A DNA stretch of 64,000 bases from Actinocorallia sp. API 0066 (GTDB lineage Bacteria > Actinomycetota > Actinomycetes > Streptosporangiales > Streptosporangiaceae). The translations under genes were made by a program, and so were the position numbers. The stretch spans positions 1 through 64,000 of the forward strand of contig NZ_JAJLQY010000013.1 in NCBI RefSeq assembly GCF_020991275.1, written 5' to 3'. Under the pieces are notes generated by a model. That model saw nothing but the letters and a program-made list of their open reading frames with translations. It made no database searches and was not told where the DNA came from. Of this stretch, positions 7,131 to 16,646 are shown piece by piece. Each line of letters opens with the position of its first letter. Position 1 is the stretch's first letter.

Positions 7131-10100
7131 ATGCCTCGGACCACCGCTTCGGACTCACGGCTTGACCACAGCCCGCGTTACAGCGACGCCGATCTGGAGC
7201 CTCTGCTGATCGCGCTGACCCGGCTGCGCGATGGTGACCTGCGCGAGCACGCGGCGGCGTCGTCCCAGGGCGGGGTCGCGACGGGGCTGCTGCTGCTCGA
7301 CCAGATCCGGGAACGCGCGGCGCACCAGCATCAGGAGATGACGCGGGTGCGCAAGGAGGTGTCGCGCGAGGGGCGGATCGAGGAGCGGCTGACGCACGGT
7401 CCCGGCGGCGGGTCGTGGGCGGGCACGGTGGACGCCGCCAACGCCCTCCTGGACACGCTGACGGGCCAGGCGACGGCGATGGCGCGGGTCGTGGAGGCGG
7501 TGGCGGGCGGCGACCTGTCGCGGAAGGTGGAGCTGCGCTGGGGTGGTCGGCAGTTGCGCGGCGAGCTGTTGCGGATGGCCAGGTCGGTCAACCTGATGGT
7601 GGACCAGCTTGACGAGTTCACCTCCGAGGTCACCCAGGTGGCCCGTGAGGTCGGGATCGAAGGGCGGCTGGGCGGGCAGGCGTCGCTGCGTGGCATGTCG
7701 GGCCGCTGGCGGGACGTGACGAGCGCCGTCAACACGATGGCGGGGAGGTTGACGGCGCAGGTCCGTGACATCGCCGTGGTGACGACGGCGGTGGCGAAGG
7801 GCGACCTGACCCGGCAGGTCACCGTCGAGGCGGCGGGTGAGCTGCAGGAGCTGAAGCTCACGGTGAACACGATGGTGGACCAGCTCTCGGCGTTCGCGGA
7901 CGAGGTCACCCGGGTGGCGCGTGAGGTGGGCACGGAAGGGCGGCTCGGGGGCCAGGCGAACGTGCGCGGCGTCTCGGGCGTCTGGAAGGACCTCACCGAC
8001 AACGTCAACAACATGGCGTCGAACCTGACGAGCCAGGTCCGTGGGATCGCCGGGGTGGCGACGGCGGTCGCGAAGGGCGACCTGTCGCGGAAGATCACGG
8101 TGGACGCGCAGGGCGAGATCCTCGAACTGAAGCTGACCCTGAACACGATGGTGGACCAGCTCTCGGCCTTCGCGGACGAGGTCACCCGCGTCGCCCGAGA
8201 GGTCGGCACCGAAGGCAACCTCGGCGGGCAGGCCCAGGTACGAGGTGTCTCGGGCGTCTGGAAGGACCTCACCGACAACGTCAACTTCATGGCGACGAAC
8301 CTGACCTACCAGGTGCGCAACATCGCCCAGGTGACGAAGGCCGTGGCTTACGGCGACCTGTCGAAGAAGATCACGGTGAACGCCCAGGGTGAGATCCTGG
8401 AACTGAAGGACACCGTCAACACGATGGTGGACACCCTGTCGGCGTTCGCGGACGAGGTCACCCGCGTCGCCCGAGAGGTGGGCACCGAAGGCAACCTCGG
8501 TGGGCAGGCCAACGTAAGGGGCGTCTCCGGGGTCTGGAAGGACCTGACGGAGAACGTCAACAACATGGCCACCAACCTGACCGGACAGGTGCGCAGCATC
8601 GCCCAGGTGGCCACCGCGGTGGCGCAGGGCGACCTCACCAAGAAGATCGACGTGGACGCGCAGGGCGAGATCCTCCAGCTCAAGCTGACCCTGAACACGA
8701 TGGTGGACCAGCTCTCGGCCTTCGCGGACGAGGTCACCCGCGTCGCCCGAGAGGTCGGCACGGAAGGACGGCTCGGGGGCCAGGCGCAGGTACGGGGCGT
8801 CTCGGGCGTCTGGAAGGACCTCACCGAGAACGTCAACAACATGGCGACCAACCTGACCGGACAGGTCCGGAACATCGCCCAGGTGACGACCGCCGTCGCG
8901 CACGGCGACCTCACCCGCAAGATCGACGTGGACGCGCGCGGCGAGATCCTCGAACTCAAGACCACGATCAACACCATGGTGGACACGCTCTCGTCGTTCG
9001 CCTCCGAGGTGACCCGTGTCGCCCGTGAGGTCGGCTCCGAAGGGCGGCTCGGCGGCCAGGCCGAGGTGGCCGGCGTGTCCGGGACGTGGAAGCGGCTGAC
9101 GGAGAGCGTCAACGAACTGGCGTCCAACCTGACCACCCAGGTCCGGGCGATCGCCGAGGTCGCGTCCGGCGTGGCCAGCGGCGACCTGACCCGCGAGATC
9201 GACGTGGCGGCGCGCGGCGAGGTCGCCGAACTCAAGGACAACGTCAACCTCATGGTGGCGAACCTCCGCGAGACCACACGGGCCAACACCGAGCAGGACT
9301 GGCTGAAGACCAACCTGGCGCGGATCACCGGCCTCATGCAGGGCCACCGCGACCTCCTCCAGGTCGCCCAGCTCATCGTCAACGAGCTGACGCCGACCGT
9401 CGGCGCGCAGTACGGGGCGCTGTACCTCGCGGACGAGGCGGAGGTCGTCCTGACGGCCGGGTACGGCATCCCCGCCGACCGGCTGGGCCGGGCGCGGTTC
9501 TCGCTCGGCGAGGGCCTCGTCGGGCAGGTCGCGGCCGAGCGGCGGGCCATCATCGTGGCGAACGTGCCGCGCGGGTACCTGCGGATCGAGTCCGGTCTCG
9601 GCGAGGCGGACCCGGCGAGCGTCATCGTCATGCCGATCGTGTTCGAGGACGACCTGCTGGGCGCGATCGAGCTCGCGTCGTTCGGCGGGTTCACCCCGGT
9701 GCACCGCGACTTCCTCGACCAGTTCACCGAGACGATCGGCGTCACCATCAACGCGATCATCGCGACGACGAGGACGGCGGCGCTGCTCGAGGAGTCGCAG
9801 CGGCTCACGCGGGAGTTGCAGGAACGCTCCGATGAGCTGCAGCGGCAGCAGGCCGAGCTGCGCCGCTCCAACAGCGAACTGGAGGAGAAGGCGGCGCTGC
9901 TGGCCAAGCAGAACCGGGCGATCGAGATCCAGAACTTCCAGATCGAGCAGGCCCGCCGCACCCTGGAGGAGCGCGCGGAGCAGCTCGCCGTCTCCTCGCG
10001 GTACAAGTCGGAGTTCCTCGCGAACATGAGCCATGAGCTGCGCACGCCGCTCAACAGCCTCCTCGTGTTGGCCAAGCTGCTGTCTGAGAACGGCGAGGGC

Positions 10101-11231
10101 AACCTGACGGCCAAGCAGGTCGAGTTCGCCAAGACGATCTACGACTCGGGCACCGACCTGCTCCAGCTCATCAACGACATCCTCGACCTGGAGAAGGTCG
10201 AGGCGGGCAAGATGGATGTCCATCCGCAGCCGCTGGAGCTCGCGAAGCTCGTCGAGTACGTGGACGCGACGTTCCGGCCGCTGGCCGTCGACCAGGGGCT
10301 CGGGTTCGACGTCAGGATCGAGCCGGGCACGCCGCAGATGCTCATCGCCGACGAGCAGCGGCTCCAGCAGGTGCTGCGCAACCTCCTGTCGAACGCCGTG
10401 AAGTTCACCGAGGACGGCGAGGTGCGGCTTGTCATCGAGGCGGCCTCGACGTCGGAGGTGGCCTCTCCGGCGCTCCAGGGCGCGGACGGGCTCGTCGCCT
10501 TCCGCATCGCCGACACCGGCATCGGCATCAGCGAGGACAAGCTCCAGCTCATCTTCGAGGCGTTCCAGCAGGCCGATGGCACCACCTCGCGCCGCTACGG
10601 CGGGACGGGCCTGGGCCTGTCGATCAGCCGGAACATCGCGCGGCTGCTGAACGGTGAGATCCGGGTGGAGAGCAGGCCGGGCCAGGGGAGCACCTTCTCG
10701 CTCTATCTGCCCGTGGAGTTCGGCGGGCAGCTTCCGGACACGCTGCTTCCGCCGCTGCCGCCTGCGCCGCCCGCCTCCGAGCTGTCGCCTTACGCGAACC
10801 TGCTCGACGACGAGACCCCGTCGGACTACACCGACGTCGTGCTCACCGGGCGCAAGGTGCTCATCGTGGACGACGACGTACGCAACGTCTTCGCTCTCAC
10901 CAGCGTCCTTGAGGGGTACGGGATGGACGTCCTGTACGCCGAGGACGGGCAGGCGGGCATCGACGTGCTCCAGCACAACCCGGATGTGTCACTTGTCCTG
11001 ATGGATGTGATGATGCCGGGCCTGGATGGGTATGCCACCACAGCCGCCATCCGCGACATGCCCCAGTTCGCCGATTTGCCGATCATCATCATCACCGCCA
11101 AGGTGATGCAGGGAGACCGGGAGGACAGCCTGGCGTCCGGCGCGTCGGACTACGTGCCCAAGCCCGTCGACGTCGACCATCTGCTGAGCGTGATGCGCAC
11201 CTGGCTGCAACGCACGGAGGCGAGTGAGTGA
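7131..11231 (+). CDS. osaA: Multi-HAMP hybrid sensor histidine kinase, OsaA-like
   Basis: The 1366-aa protein has no clear transmembrane segment. Residues ~90-735 contain about seven poly-HAMP units of 92 residues, each with a GDL..K/R turn and a REVG.EG.LGGQA segment. GAF (~740-880), a coiled coil (~885-955), HisKA with His968 in [10 protein letters not shown], HATPase (~1075-1190, motifs DTGIGI and GGTGLGL) and a receiver with Asp1292 follow. Tandem HAMP repeats are the hallmark of Nik1-type osmosensing kinases. In Streptomyces coelicolor the adjacent OsaA/OsaB pair controls osmoadaptation. The gene overlaps the response regulator start by four bases (GTGA), so the two are coupled. It should autophosphorylate His968 and pass the phosphate to its own Asp or to the neighbour. 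Confidence 0.9.
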   Translation: MPRTTASDSRLDHSPRYSDADLEPLLIALTRLRDGDLREHAAASSQGGVATGLLLLDQIRERAAHQHQEMTRVRKEVSREGRIEERLTHGPGGGSWAGTVDAANALLDTLTGQATAMARVVEAVAGGDLSRKVELRWGGRQLRGELLRMARSVNLMVDQLDEFTSEVTQVAREVGIEGRLGGQASLRGMSGRWRDVTSAVNTMAGRLTAQVRDIAVVTTAVAKGDLTRQVTVEAAGELQELKLTVNTMVDQLSAFADEVTRVAREVGTEGRLGGQANVRGVSGVWKDLTDNVNNMASNLTSQVRGIAGVATAVAKGDLSRKITVDAQGEILELKLTLNTMVDQLSAFADEVTRVAREVGTEGNLGGQAQVRGVSGVWKDLTDNVNFMATNLTYQVRNIAQVTKAVAYGDLSKKITVNAQGEILELKDTVNTMVDTLSAFADEVTRVAREVGTEGNLGGQANVRGVSGVWKDLTENVNNMATNLTGQVRSIAQVATAVAQGDLTKKIDVDAQGEILQLKLTLNTMVDQLSAFADEVTRVAREVGTEGRLGGQAQVRGVSGVWKDLTENVNNMATNLTGQVRNIAQVTTAVAHGDLTRKIDVDARGEILELKTTINTMVDTLSSFASEVTRVAREVGSEGRLGGQAEVAGVSGTWKRLTESVNELASNLTTQVRAIAEVASGVASGDLTREIDVAARGEVAELKDNVNLMVANLRETTRANTEQDWLKTNLARITGLMQGHRDLLQVAQLIVNELTPTVGAQYGALYLADEAEVVLTAGYGIPADRLGRARFSLGEGLVGQVAAERRAIIVANVPRGYLRIESGLGEADPASVIVMPIVFEDDLLGAIELASFGGFTPVHRDFLDQFTETIGVTINAIIATTRTAALLEESQRLTRELQERSDELQRQQAELRRSNSELEEKAALLAKQNRAIEIQNFQIEQARRTLEERAEQLAVSSRYKSEFLANMSHELRTPLNSLLVLAKLLSENGEGNLTAKQVEFAKTIYDSGTDLLQLINDILDLEKVEAGKMDVHPQPLELAKLVEYVDATFRPLAVDQGLGFDVRIEPGTPQMLIADEQRLQQVLRNLLSNAVKFTEDGEVRLVIEAASTSEVASPALQGADGLVAFRIADTGIGISEDKLQLIFEAFQQADGTTSRRYGGTGLGLSISRNIARLLNGEIRVESRPGQGSTFSLYLPVEFGGQLPDTLLPPLPPAPPASELSPYANLLDDETPSDYTDVVLTGRKVLIVDDDVRNVFALTSVLEGYGMDVLYAEDGQAGIDVLQHNPDVSLVLMDVMMPGLDGYATTAAIRDMPQFADLPIIIITAKVMQGDREDSLASGASDYVPKPVDVDHLLSVMRTWLQRTEASE
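7615..9270 (+). repeat. Six in-register 276-bp repeats encoding HAMP units
   Basis: Equivalent blocks recur at 7615, 7891, 8167, 8443, 8719 and 8995, exactly 276 bp (92 codons) apart. The central copies are nearly identical over long runs of DNA, while the first and last are more divergent. This fits recent duplication or gene conversion inside the coding region, and copy number could change by recombination. Confidence 0.9.
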
Positions 11232-11728
11232 ACGACCGCGTGAACGAGAAGGTCAAGATCCTCCTGGTGGACGACCGGGAGGAGAACCTCATCGCCCTGG
11301 AGGCGATCCTGTCGTCCCTGGACCAGGAACTCGTGCGCGCGCGGTCGGGCGAGGAGGCGCTGAAGGCGCTTCTGACCGACGAGTACGCGGTCATCCTCCT
11401 CGACGTCGTCATGCCGGGCATGGACGGCTTCGAGACCGCCCGCGACATCAAGCGGCGCAAGCGGACCCGCGACGTCCCCATCATCTTCTTGACCGCCGTG
11501 AACAGCGACCCGGACTACGCGTTCCGCGGCTACCAGGCGGGGGCCGTGGACTTCATCTCCAAGCCGTTCGACCCGTGGGTGCTGCGCGCGAAGGTGTCGG
11601 TCTTCGTGGAGCTGCACAACAAGAACCGGCAGCTGCGGAGGCAGGCCGCGCAGCTACGGGAGCAGGCGGCGCTGCTCCAGGGGCGGCTGGACGGTGACGC
11701 ACGTCCCAGGACGGGCGAAAACCAGTAA
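11228..11728 (+). CDS. osaB: Response regulator with C-terminal coiled coil, OsaB-like
   Basis: This 166-aa protein has a receiver domain at residues 8-125, with phosphoacceptor Asp59 in LLDVVMPG and the conserved Lys in SKPFDP. A short coiled coil follows at about 130-155, rich in Gln, Arg and Leu. There is no DNA-binding or enzymatic output domain. That architecture and its position directly after the poly-HAMP kinase match OsaB of Streptomyces, a regulator needed for osmotic adaptation. The GTG start overlaps the kinase stop as GTGA. It probably acts through protein contacts made by the coiled coil, perhaps dimerisation. Confidence 0.88.
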   Translation: MNDRVNEKVKILLVDDREENLIALEAILSSLDQELVRARSGEEALKALLTDEYAVILLDVVMPGMDGFETARDIKRRKRTRDVPIIFLTAVNSDPDYAFRGYQAGAVDFISKPFDPWVLRAKVSVFVELHNKNRQLRRQAAQLREQAALLQGRLDGDARPRTGENQ

Positions 11729-11739
11729 TTCGGTCTTGC

Positions 11740-12822
11740 TTGTATGGAAAAATCACTTTCGTGATCGCGCTACGTCAAATCAAGCTTGTCTTCGGCAGTG
11801 AGAGCCGGGCGGCCGAGACCCACACGAACCTGTCGGCCGTGCGCCGCGACGGCCGCTGCCTCTGGGTGGCGGGCGACGAGACGGCGACGATCGAGCGGCT
11901 GACCGAGGTACGCGGGCCTGACGGCGCCGTCACGGGGTACTCCTCGCAGGTCACCTACCGGCTCGCCGACTTCGTCGACCTGCCTGCGGGCGCCGACGAG
12001 GAGGCCGACCTCGAAGGGCTCGCCAGCGGGGACGGGTGGCTGTGGGCCGTCGGGTCGCACAGCCTGAAGCGCAAGCGGGTCAAGCAGGAGCACTCCGCAG
12101 GCAAGTCCCGGAAGCGGCTCGCGACCGTCGTGCGGGAGGAGAACCGGTACATCCTTGTGCGGCTCCCCCTGGAGCAGGGGCCTGACGGGCTGCCGGTGCC
12201 GGTGCGTGAGGCCGCGGACGGGCGTCGGGCGGAGGTGCTCGGCGGGCGGGGCGACTCCCTGGCGGAGCTGCTGGCCGACGATCCGCACCTGGGGCCGTTC
12301 TTCGCGATCCCGTCCAAGGACAACGGGGTGGACGTCGAGGGCGTCGCGCTGCACGGGGACCGGATCTACGTCGGCTTCCGCGGGCCCGTCCTGCGCGGTT
12401 GGGCCGCCCTCGTGGAGATCTGGCCCGAATCCGACCCGGCGGCCCCCGGACGGCTGCGGCTGCGCGCGCTGAACGGCGCCCGGTACCACACGCACTTCCT
12501 CGACCTGCGCGGCCTCGGCATCCGTGACCTGTGCCCCGACGGCGACGACCTCCTCGTCCTGGCGGGCCCCTCCATGTCGCTGAGCGGGCCGGTGCGCCTC
12601 TTCCGCTGGCCCGACGCCGTCAAGGCCGACGCCCCCGCCTTTGTGCCCGCCCTGGACCACCTGGGCGACCTCCCCCACGGCGACGGCGAGGACCACGCCG
12701 AAGGCATCGCCATCATCGACGACACCCTCCTCGTCGTCTACGACAGCCCTTCGGAATCCCGGCACACCGAAGGCGGCGGCATGCTCGCCGACCTTTTCCC
12801 CTTCCCCCTCCCTCCCTCCTGA
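11740..12822 (+). CDS. DUF3616 family protein
   Basis: This protein of about 353-360 aa matches the DUF3616 pattern: an N-terminal ESRAAETHTNLSAV segment, repeated LWVAGDE-like strands and a central NGVDVEGVAL motif. Together these suggest a beta-propeller-like fold. No signal peptide is seen, so it is likely cytoplasmic. Function is unknown for the family. The start may be the ATG at 11740 or the GTG at 11761; neither has a strong ribosome-binding site. It lies just downstream of the OsaB-like gene in the same direction, so co-transcription is possible. A strong hairpin follows the gene. Confidence 0.7.
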   Translation: MYGKITFVIALRQIKLVFGSESRAAETHTNLSAVRRDGRCLWVAGDETATIERLTEVRGPDGAVTGYSSQVTYRLADFVDLPAGADEEADLEGLASGDGWLWAVGSHSLKRKRVKQEHSAGKSRKRLATVVREENRYILVRLPLEQGPDGLPVPVREAADGRRAEVLGGRGDSLAELLADDPHLGPFFAIPSKDNGVDVEGVALHGDRIYVGFRGPVLRGWAALVEIWPESDPAAPGRLRLRALNGARYHTHFLDLRGLGIRDLCPDGDDLLVLAGPSMSLSGPVRLFRWPDAVKADAPAFVPALDHLGDLPHGDGEDHAEGIAIIDDTLLVVYDSPSESRHTEGGGMLADLFPFPLPPS

Positions 12823-12856
12823 CCCCCACCCGGATTGCCGGGCGATCAGGTCGATG

Positions 12857-12888
12857 CGCTGTGTCTCCGCTGCGGCGGAGGCACAGCG
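12857..12888 (+). terminator. Strong hairpin terminator
   Basis: Two 14-base arms (12857-12870 and 12875-12888) pair along their whole length with a single T-G wobble, closing a TGCG loop. A T/G-rich tract follows about 15 bases later. It lies 35 bases after the DUF3616 stop, which makes a terminator the simplest reading. Confidence 0.65.
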
Positions 12889-13005
12889 GGGGCGAGTGGC
12901 GGGTTTGGGTTGGTTTGTTGGTGGTCGGGCTTTTCCTGGTTGCTCTGTGGTGATGGTTTCGTTACCGAGGGTTGAGGGTGGCGGTCGGGCGGGCAGGTAG
13001 GGCGA

Positions 13006-13941
13006 GTGAGTGCGGCGGTGCTGTTCGGTACCGGGGCGGGCATGGGAGTGCTCGCGGGGGCCACGACGTGCGGGGTGTTGCACACGGGGCTGCTGGCGGG
13101 GGTGGTGCGGGACGGGGAGGTCGGCAGGCATGTCGCGGGATTTCTGGGGGCGAAGGTGGTGGTGCACGTGATCTTGGGGGTGCTGCTCGGGCTGTTGGGG
13201 AGTCAGGTGAAACCGGGGGCTGAGGTGCGCGGGATGCTGTTGCTGGTGTCGGGGCTCGTGGTGGTCTACTTCGCGCTCGATCTGCTCGGGGTCGTGCGGC
13301 GGGAGCGGGCCTGCGCGAAGCCGTCGCGGCTGCGGAGCGGGTGGCTCGTGGGGGCGGCGACGGTTTTTGTACCGTGCGGGCTGACGGTGTCGGCGGAGCT
13401 GCTCGCCGTCGCGTCCGGCTCGCCGGTTCAGGGGGCCGCGGTGATGGGCGGGTTCGTGCTCGGGACGGCGCCGATGACCGGGGTCCTGGGCTTCGGGGCG
13501 GGGCTGTTGCGGGGGCGGCTCGCGCGAGTGCTGGGCGTGGTGCTGCTGGGCGTCGCGGCCTGGACCGTCGTCGGCGGCCTCCGGCTCACGGGCTGGGCCT
13601 CCGGAGCGCGCGCCCCGACCGCGATCGACGCCCGGTTCGTCGCCCTGGGCGCCACCGGCCAGACCATCACCGTGCACGCCCTCGACCGGGGCTACCGCCC
13701 GGCACTGCTGGCGGCCCGCGCGGGCGTGCCGACCACCCTGGTGCTGCGCACGGACGGAACCCAAGGCTGTACCCGGGCCTTCGAGATCCCGTCCCGCGAC
13801 GTGACGCTCGCCCTGCCCGTCACCGGGGAACAGCGGCTGGATCTCGGTTCTCCCCCGCCCGGCCGCCTCCCCTTCACCTGCTCCGCCGGCCACTACCCCG
13901 GCTCCATCACCTTCCGCTTATCCCCGCCCGGCGTCGGCTAG
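13006..13941 (+). CDS. TauE/SafE-type membrane protein with C-terminal cupredoxin-like domain
   Basis: The first ~200 residues of this 311-aa protein form about six membrane segments of the TauE/SafE or DsbD-like (UreH-type) transporter family, including a conserved VPCGLT motif near residue 124. Residues ~210-308 form an extracytoplasmic domain resembling copper-binding cupredoxins: a Cys in GCTRAF near 250 and FTCSAGH with Cys and His near 290. Copper or other metal handling at the membrane is the likely role. The GTG start follows AGGTAGGG. The two C-terminal codons overlap the convergent lipoprotein gene. The pairing of transporter and metal-binding domain in one chain suggests metal transfer across the membrane, but the ion is not established. 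Confidence 0.75.
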   Translation: MSAAVLFGTGAGMGVLAGATTCGVLHTGLLAGVVRDGEVGRHVAGFLGAKVVVHVILGVLLGLLGSQVKPGAEVRGMLLLVSGLVVVYFALDLLGVVRRERACAKPSRLRSGWLVGAATVFVPCGLTVSAELLAVASGSPVQGAAVMGGFVLGTAPMTGVLGFGAGLLRGRLARVLGVVLLGVAAWTVVGGLRLTGWASGARAPTAIDARFVALGATGQTITVHALDRGYRPALLAARAGVPTTLVLRTDGTQGCTRAFEIPSRDVTLALPVTGEQRLDLGSPPPGRLPFTCSAGHYPGSITFRLSPPGVG

Positions 13942-14594
13942 GGGGTGGTCTCCGGAGTGGGAGTGGTCGCGGCTGACGTGGTGGGTTCGGGGGTGCCGGG
14001 TCCGGGGGTGGGGGTTGTGTTGGGGCTGGTGGTGAAGTGAAGGGACTGGTCGGCCAGGGTGGAGGCGAGGGTCGTGCAGGGGACGTCGCCGCTCTGGGCC
14101 AGGCAGGGGAAGGGCCAGGTGGGGGTGCCGGTCTTGGGGTTGTGGAGGTGGTGACCGGGTTCGGGGGTGAAGGTGACCGGGAGGGTGGTGGAGGTGGCCA
14201 CGTACTCACAGGTGCCCGAGCAGAGGGAGGGCTCCGAGGCGGCCGCGCCGCTCTCGACGTAGACGCCGCCCGGACCCGAGACGGTGACGGTGAAGGCGGG
14301 CTGTCCGTCGCCCCATTCCGGGCGGACGGGTCCGTTGCAGAGGGTGGGGACGTCCTTGGAGCACGGCGCCTCGGACGTGGTGCGCACACCGGTCGGCACC
14401 GGGTCCGACGAGACGCAGACCGGAGGCACGTCGTCGCCTCCGATGTCCGCGCCGCACGGGTCGGACACGCTCGGGCCCGGCGTCGGATCGGCGCCGTCCC
14501 CGGCCGAGGCGCTGTCCCTGGTCGGCGTGCCGCAGGCGGCCAGAAAGAGCACGGCGAGGGCGGCGGCGAGGACACGCACCAGAAATTCCGACAT
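13938..14594 (-). CDS. Secreted lipoprotein, unknown function
   Basis: This 218-aa protein starts with a classical lipoprotein signal: a basic start, a hydrophobic core LAAALAVLFL and lipobox LAAC with the lipidated Cys at residue 21. The mature part has several Cys residues (for example near DPCGAD, VCVSS, APCSKD, TLCNG, LCSGTC and FPCLAQ) that could form disulfide bonds outside the cell. It ends in a Thr/Pro-rich tail of about 35 residues. No known domain is recognised. It overlaps the convergent TauE-cupredoxin gene by four bases, so both may act at the outer face of the membrane, but a functional link is speculative. Confidence 0.7.
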   Translation of the reverse strand: MSEFLVRVLAAALAVLFLAACGTPTRDSASAGDGADPTPGPSVSDPCGADIGGDDVPPVCVSSDPVPTGVRTTSEAPCSKDVPTLCNGPVRPEWGDGQPAFTVTVSGPGGVYVESGAAASEPSLCSGTCEYVATSTTLPVTFTPEPGHHLHNPKTGTPTWPFPCLAQSGDVPCTTLASTLADQSLHFTTSPNTTPTPGPGTPEPTTSAATTPTPETTP

Positions 14595-14672
14595 TCACCA
14601 CCTCCGACCATGAGCCACTCCCTAATGTACCGAAATGACACACCATCGCCATCGCTCCCAGGAGAAAGCGCC

Positions 14673-15527
14673 ATGGCTGCGGAACGCACTTTCAACGCGG
14701 AACGGCTGGCCGGAATCCTCACCGCGCATATCTCGCTCGCCGTCGCCGTGCTCTTCTACATGGGCTGGGCTTATACGAACGCCGTCCACCGGTACTTCCA
14801 GCTCAACCCGCTCGATCTCGAAATAGGCGTGACCGAATATGTGCTGCGCAGTAGCGCGACGGTCTTCTCCTCGCTGCTGATAGCCCTGGCGGCCGGGTGG
14901 CTCGTCGTCACCGGCGCGCTCCGGCTCAGGCCGTCCCCGCCCGTGTGGGCGCGGCGGCTCGTCCCGGAGCGGGTGGCACGGCTCTTGCGCCGGGTCGTGG
15001 ACCTGGCGCGCAGCGAGACGGCGCTCGGCAGGCTGGGGCTGGTCCTGCTGGTCGGCGCCGCCGGGCTCGTCGCCCTGGCCCGTGCGGGCGTGGCCGACCC
15101 GCTCTACCTCGCGCTCGCGCTGACGGCCGCGGGGGCCGTCCTCGTCACCCGTGCCGCCGACGCGTTCCACCGTGCGCTCGGCCTCGCCGTCGCGGCGGCC
15201 TGCGCGCTGTGGGCGGCGGGGGCCTACGCGTCACAGCAGGGCGCCGCGGAGGCCGAGAACATCGCCGCGCACCTGTCCGAGCGCACCGCCGTCGTCGTCT
15301 ATTCGGCCAAGCCTCTCGGCCTCTCGGGCCCCGGCGTCAAGGACACGCCGCTGCCACGAGGGCACGCCTACAGCGTTCGCTATACGGGGCTGCGGCTGCT
15401 GTTCTCCCGCGCGGGTCGCTATTACCTGCTGCCCGAGGGATGGCGGCCGGGCGTGAACGCCACGTTCCTCATCCGGGAATCCGACGGTGTGCGACTGGAA
15501 TTCCTTCCTGGGGGACGGAGCGGCTGA
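14673..15527 (+). CDS. Multi-pass membrane protein, unknown function
   Basis: This 284-aa protein has hydrophobic segments near residues 12-32, 50-75, 110-130, 135-152 and 162-182. A C-terminal domain of about 95 residues follows that is probably outside the membrane. It starts at an ATG eight bases after GGAGAA; longer in-frame readings run through the antisense of the lipoprotein gene and are not credible. I recognise no family. It is divergent from the lipoprotein gene at 13938-14594 with 78 bases between starts, which suggests a shared control region. Confidence 0.7.
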   Translation: MAAERTFNAERLAGILTAHISLAVAVLFYMGWAYTNAVHRYFQLNPLDLEIGVTEYVLRSSATVFSSLLIALAAGWLVVTGALRLRPSPPVWARRLVPERVARLLRRVVDLARSETALGRLGLVLLVGAAGLVALARAGVADPLYLALALTAAGAVLVTRAADAFHRALGLAVAAACALWAAGAYASQQGAAEAENIAAHLSERTAVVVYSAKPLGLSGPGVKDTPLPRGHAYSVRYTGLRLLFSRAGRYYLLPEGWRPGVNATFLIRESDGVRLEFLPGGRSG

Positions 15528-15540
15528 CGGGTGGGGCCGG

Positions 15541-16596
15541 TCAGGGCTGAGGGAGGGCGCTACGGAGGAGGGCGGCGGCCTGTTCTGGGCGGACGTCGTT
15601 GACGAAGGCGCCCATGGCGGATTCGGAGCCGGCGAGGTACTTGAGTTTGGTCGCGGCGCGGCGGATGGTGAAGAGCTGGAGGTGGAGGTGGTAGGTGTCG
15701 CGGGCCAGGCGGACGGGGGCCTGGTTCCAGCCGGCGATGTAGGGCATCTCCGGGACGTCGAAGAGGCAGTTCAGGGCCTTGAGGACGGGGAGGTAGACGG
15801 GGGCGAAGGCGTCGCGTTCGGCGGGCGTGAGGGCGGTGAGGTCGGGGACGCGCCGGTGCGGGTAGACGTGGACCTCGAACGGCCAGCGGGACGCGTAGGG
15901 CACGAACGCCGTCCAGTGGTCATTGGAGACCAGGACGCGGCCGCCCGCGCGTTCCCGGTCGAGGAGCCTGGTGAAGACGTCGGCGTCGCGCTCAAGGGCC
16001 GCCAGGTGCTGTGCCGTGTGGGGCGTGACGTACGGGTAGCCGTAGATCTGGCCGTGCGGGTGGGCGAGGGTGACGCCGATCTCCTCGCCCCGGTTCTCGA
16101 ACGGGAAGACCTGCTCGACACCGGGCGTCGCCGAGAGGGCCTCGGTCCGGTCCGCCCACGCGTCCATGACGAGCCGGACGTCCTCATGCGGCAGGTCGGC
16201 GAAGGAGCCGTCGTGGCGGGGTGTGAAGCAGACGACCTCGCAGCGCCCCTGGCCGGGACGTAGGCCGGGCCCGGTGGGCGACCCCTCGATCCGCTGCGAG
16301 AAGGACGGGAACCGGTTCTCGAAGGTGACGACCCGGTACGGCCCGGGGATCTCGGTCGCGAACCCCGGCCGTGACGGGTCGAGCGGGCACTCGGAGGCGG
16401 GCGGCTGGAAGGTCCGGGCCTGGCGGTGCGCGGCGATCGCCACCCACTCGCCGCGCGGCTCGTCGTACCGCAGTTCGGACGCCTGGGGCGGTTCCGGCAG
16501 GTCCCGGACGTCCCGGGTCTCCCGCGGCGGATCGGACGGCAGGTCGAAGTAGATGAGTTCCCTGCCGTCCGACAGCGTGATCGGAGTACGCCTCAT
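15541..16596 (-). CDS. galT: Galactose-1-phosphate uridylyltransferase
   Basis: This 351-aa enzyme of the Leloir pathway exchanges UDP between UDP-glucose and galactose 1-phosphate. The active-site motif HPHGQIY is present, with the second His forming the uridylyl intermediate, and the N-terminal part has the family segment FENRFPSF. Length matches bacterial GalT. It is a HIT-superfamily protein. No galK or galE gene is adjacent; the nearest gene upstream on the same strand is gltX, whose stop is 50 bases from the galT start on the opposite side, so galT appears to be transcribed by itself. Confidence 0.95.
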   Translation of the reverse strand: MRRTPITLSDGRELIYFDLPSDPPRETRDVRDLPEPPQASELRYDEPRGEWVAIAAHRQARTFQPPASECPLDPSRPGFATEIPGPYRVVTFENRFPSFSQRIEGSPTGPGLRPGQGRCEVVCFTPRHDGSFADLPHEDVRLVMDAWADRTEALSATPGVEQVFPFENRGEEIGVTLAHPHGQIYGYPYVTPHTAQHLAALERDADVFTRLLDRERAGGRVLVSNDHWTAFVPYASRWPFEVHVYPHRRVPDLTALTPAERDAFAPVYLPVLKALNCLFDVPEMPYIAGWNQAPVRLARDTYHLHLQLFTIRRAATKLKYLAGSESAMGAFVNDVRPEQAAALLRSALPQP

Positions 16597-16646
16597 ACCG
16601 GAAGATCTCTCCCTGACGCCGTCAACCCACCCTCAACCGGGGCCGA

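Noticed and set aside
7615-9270. Possible CRISPR-like or mobile repeat array
   Set aside because: Period is 276 bp, in frame, without spacers, and encodes HAMP units.
7155-10976. 1273-residue open frame on the minus strand
   Set aside because: It is the exact antisense of the multi-HAMP kinase; in high-GC DNA the reverse frame of a real gene often stays open. Its sequence is His/Asp/Arg-rich with no domain.
11770-13893. 707-residue open frame on the minus strand
   Set aside because: Antisense to the DUF3616 and TauE-cupredoxin genes; Arg/Pro/His-rich and without recognisable domains.
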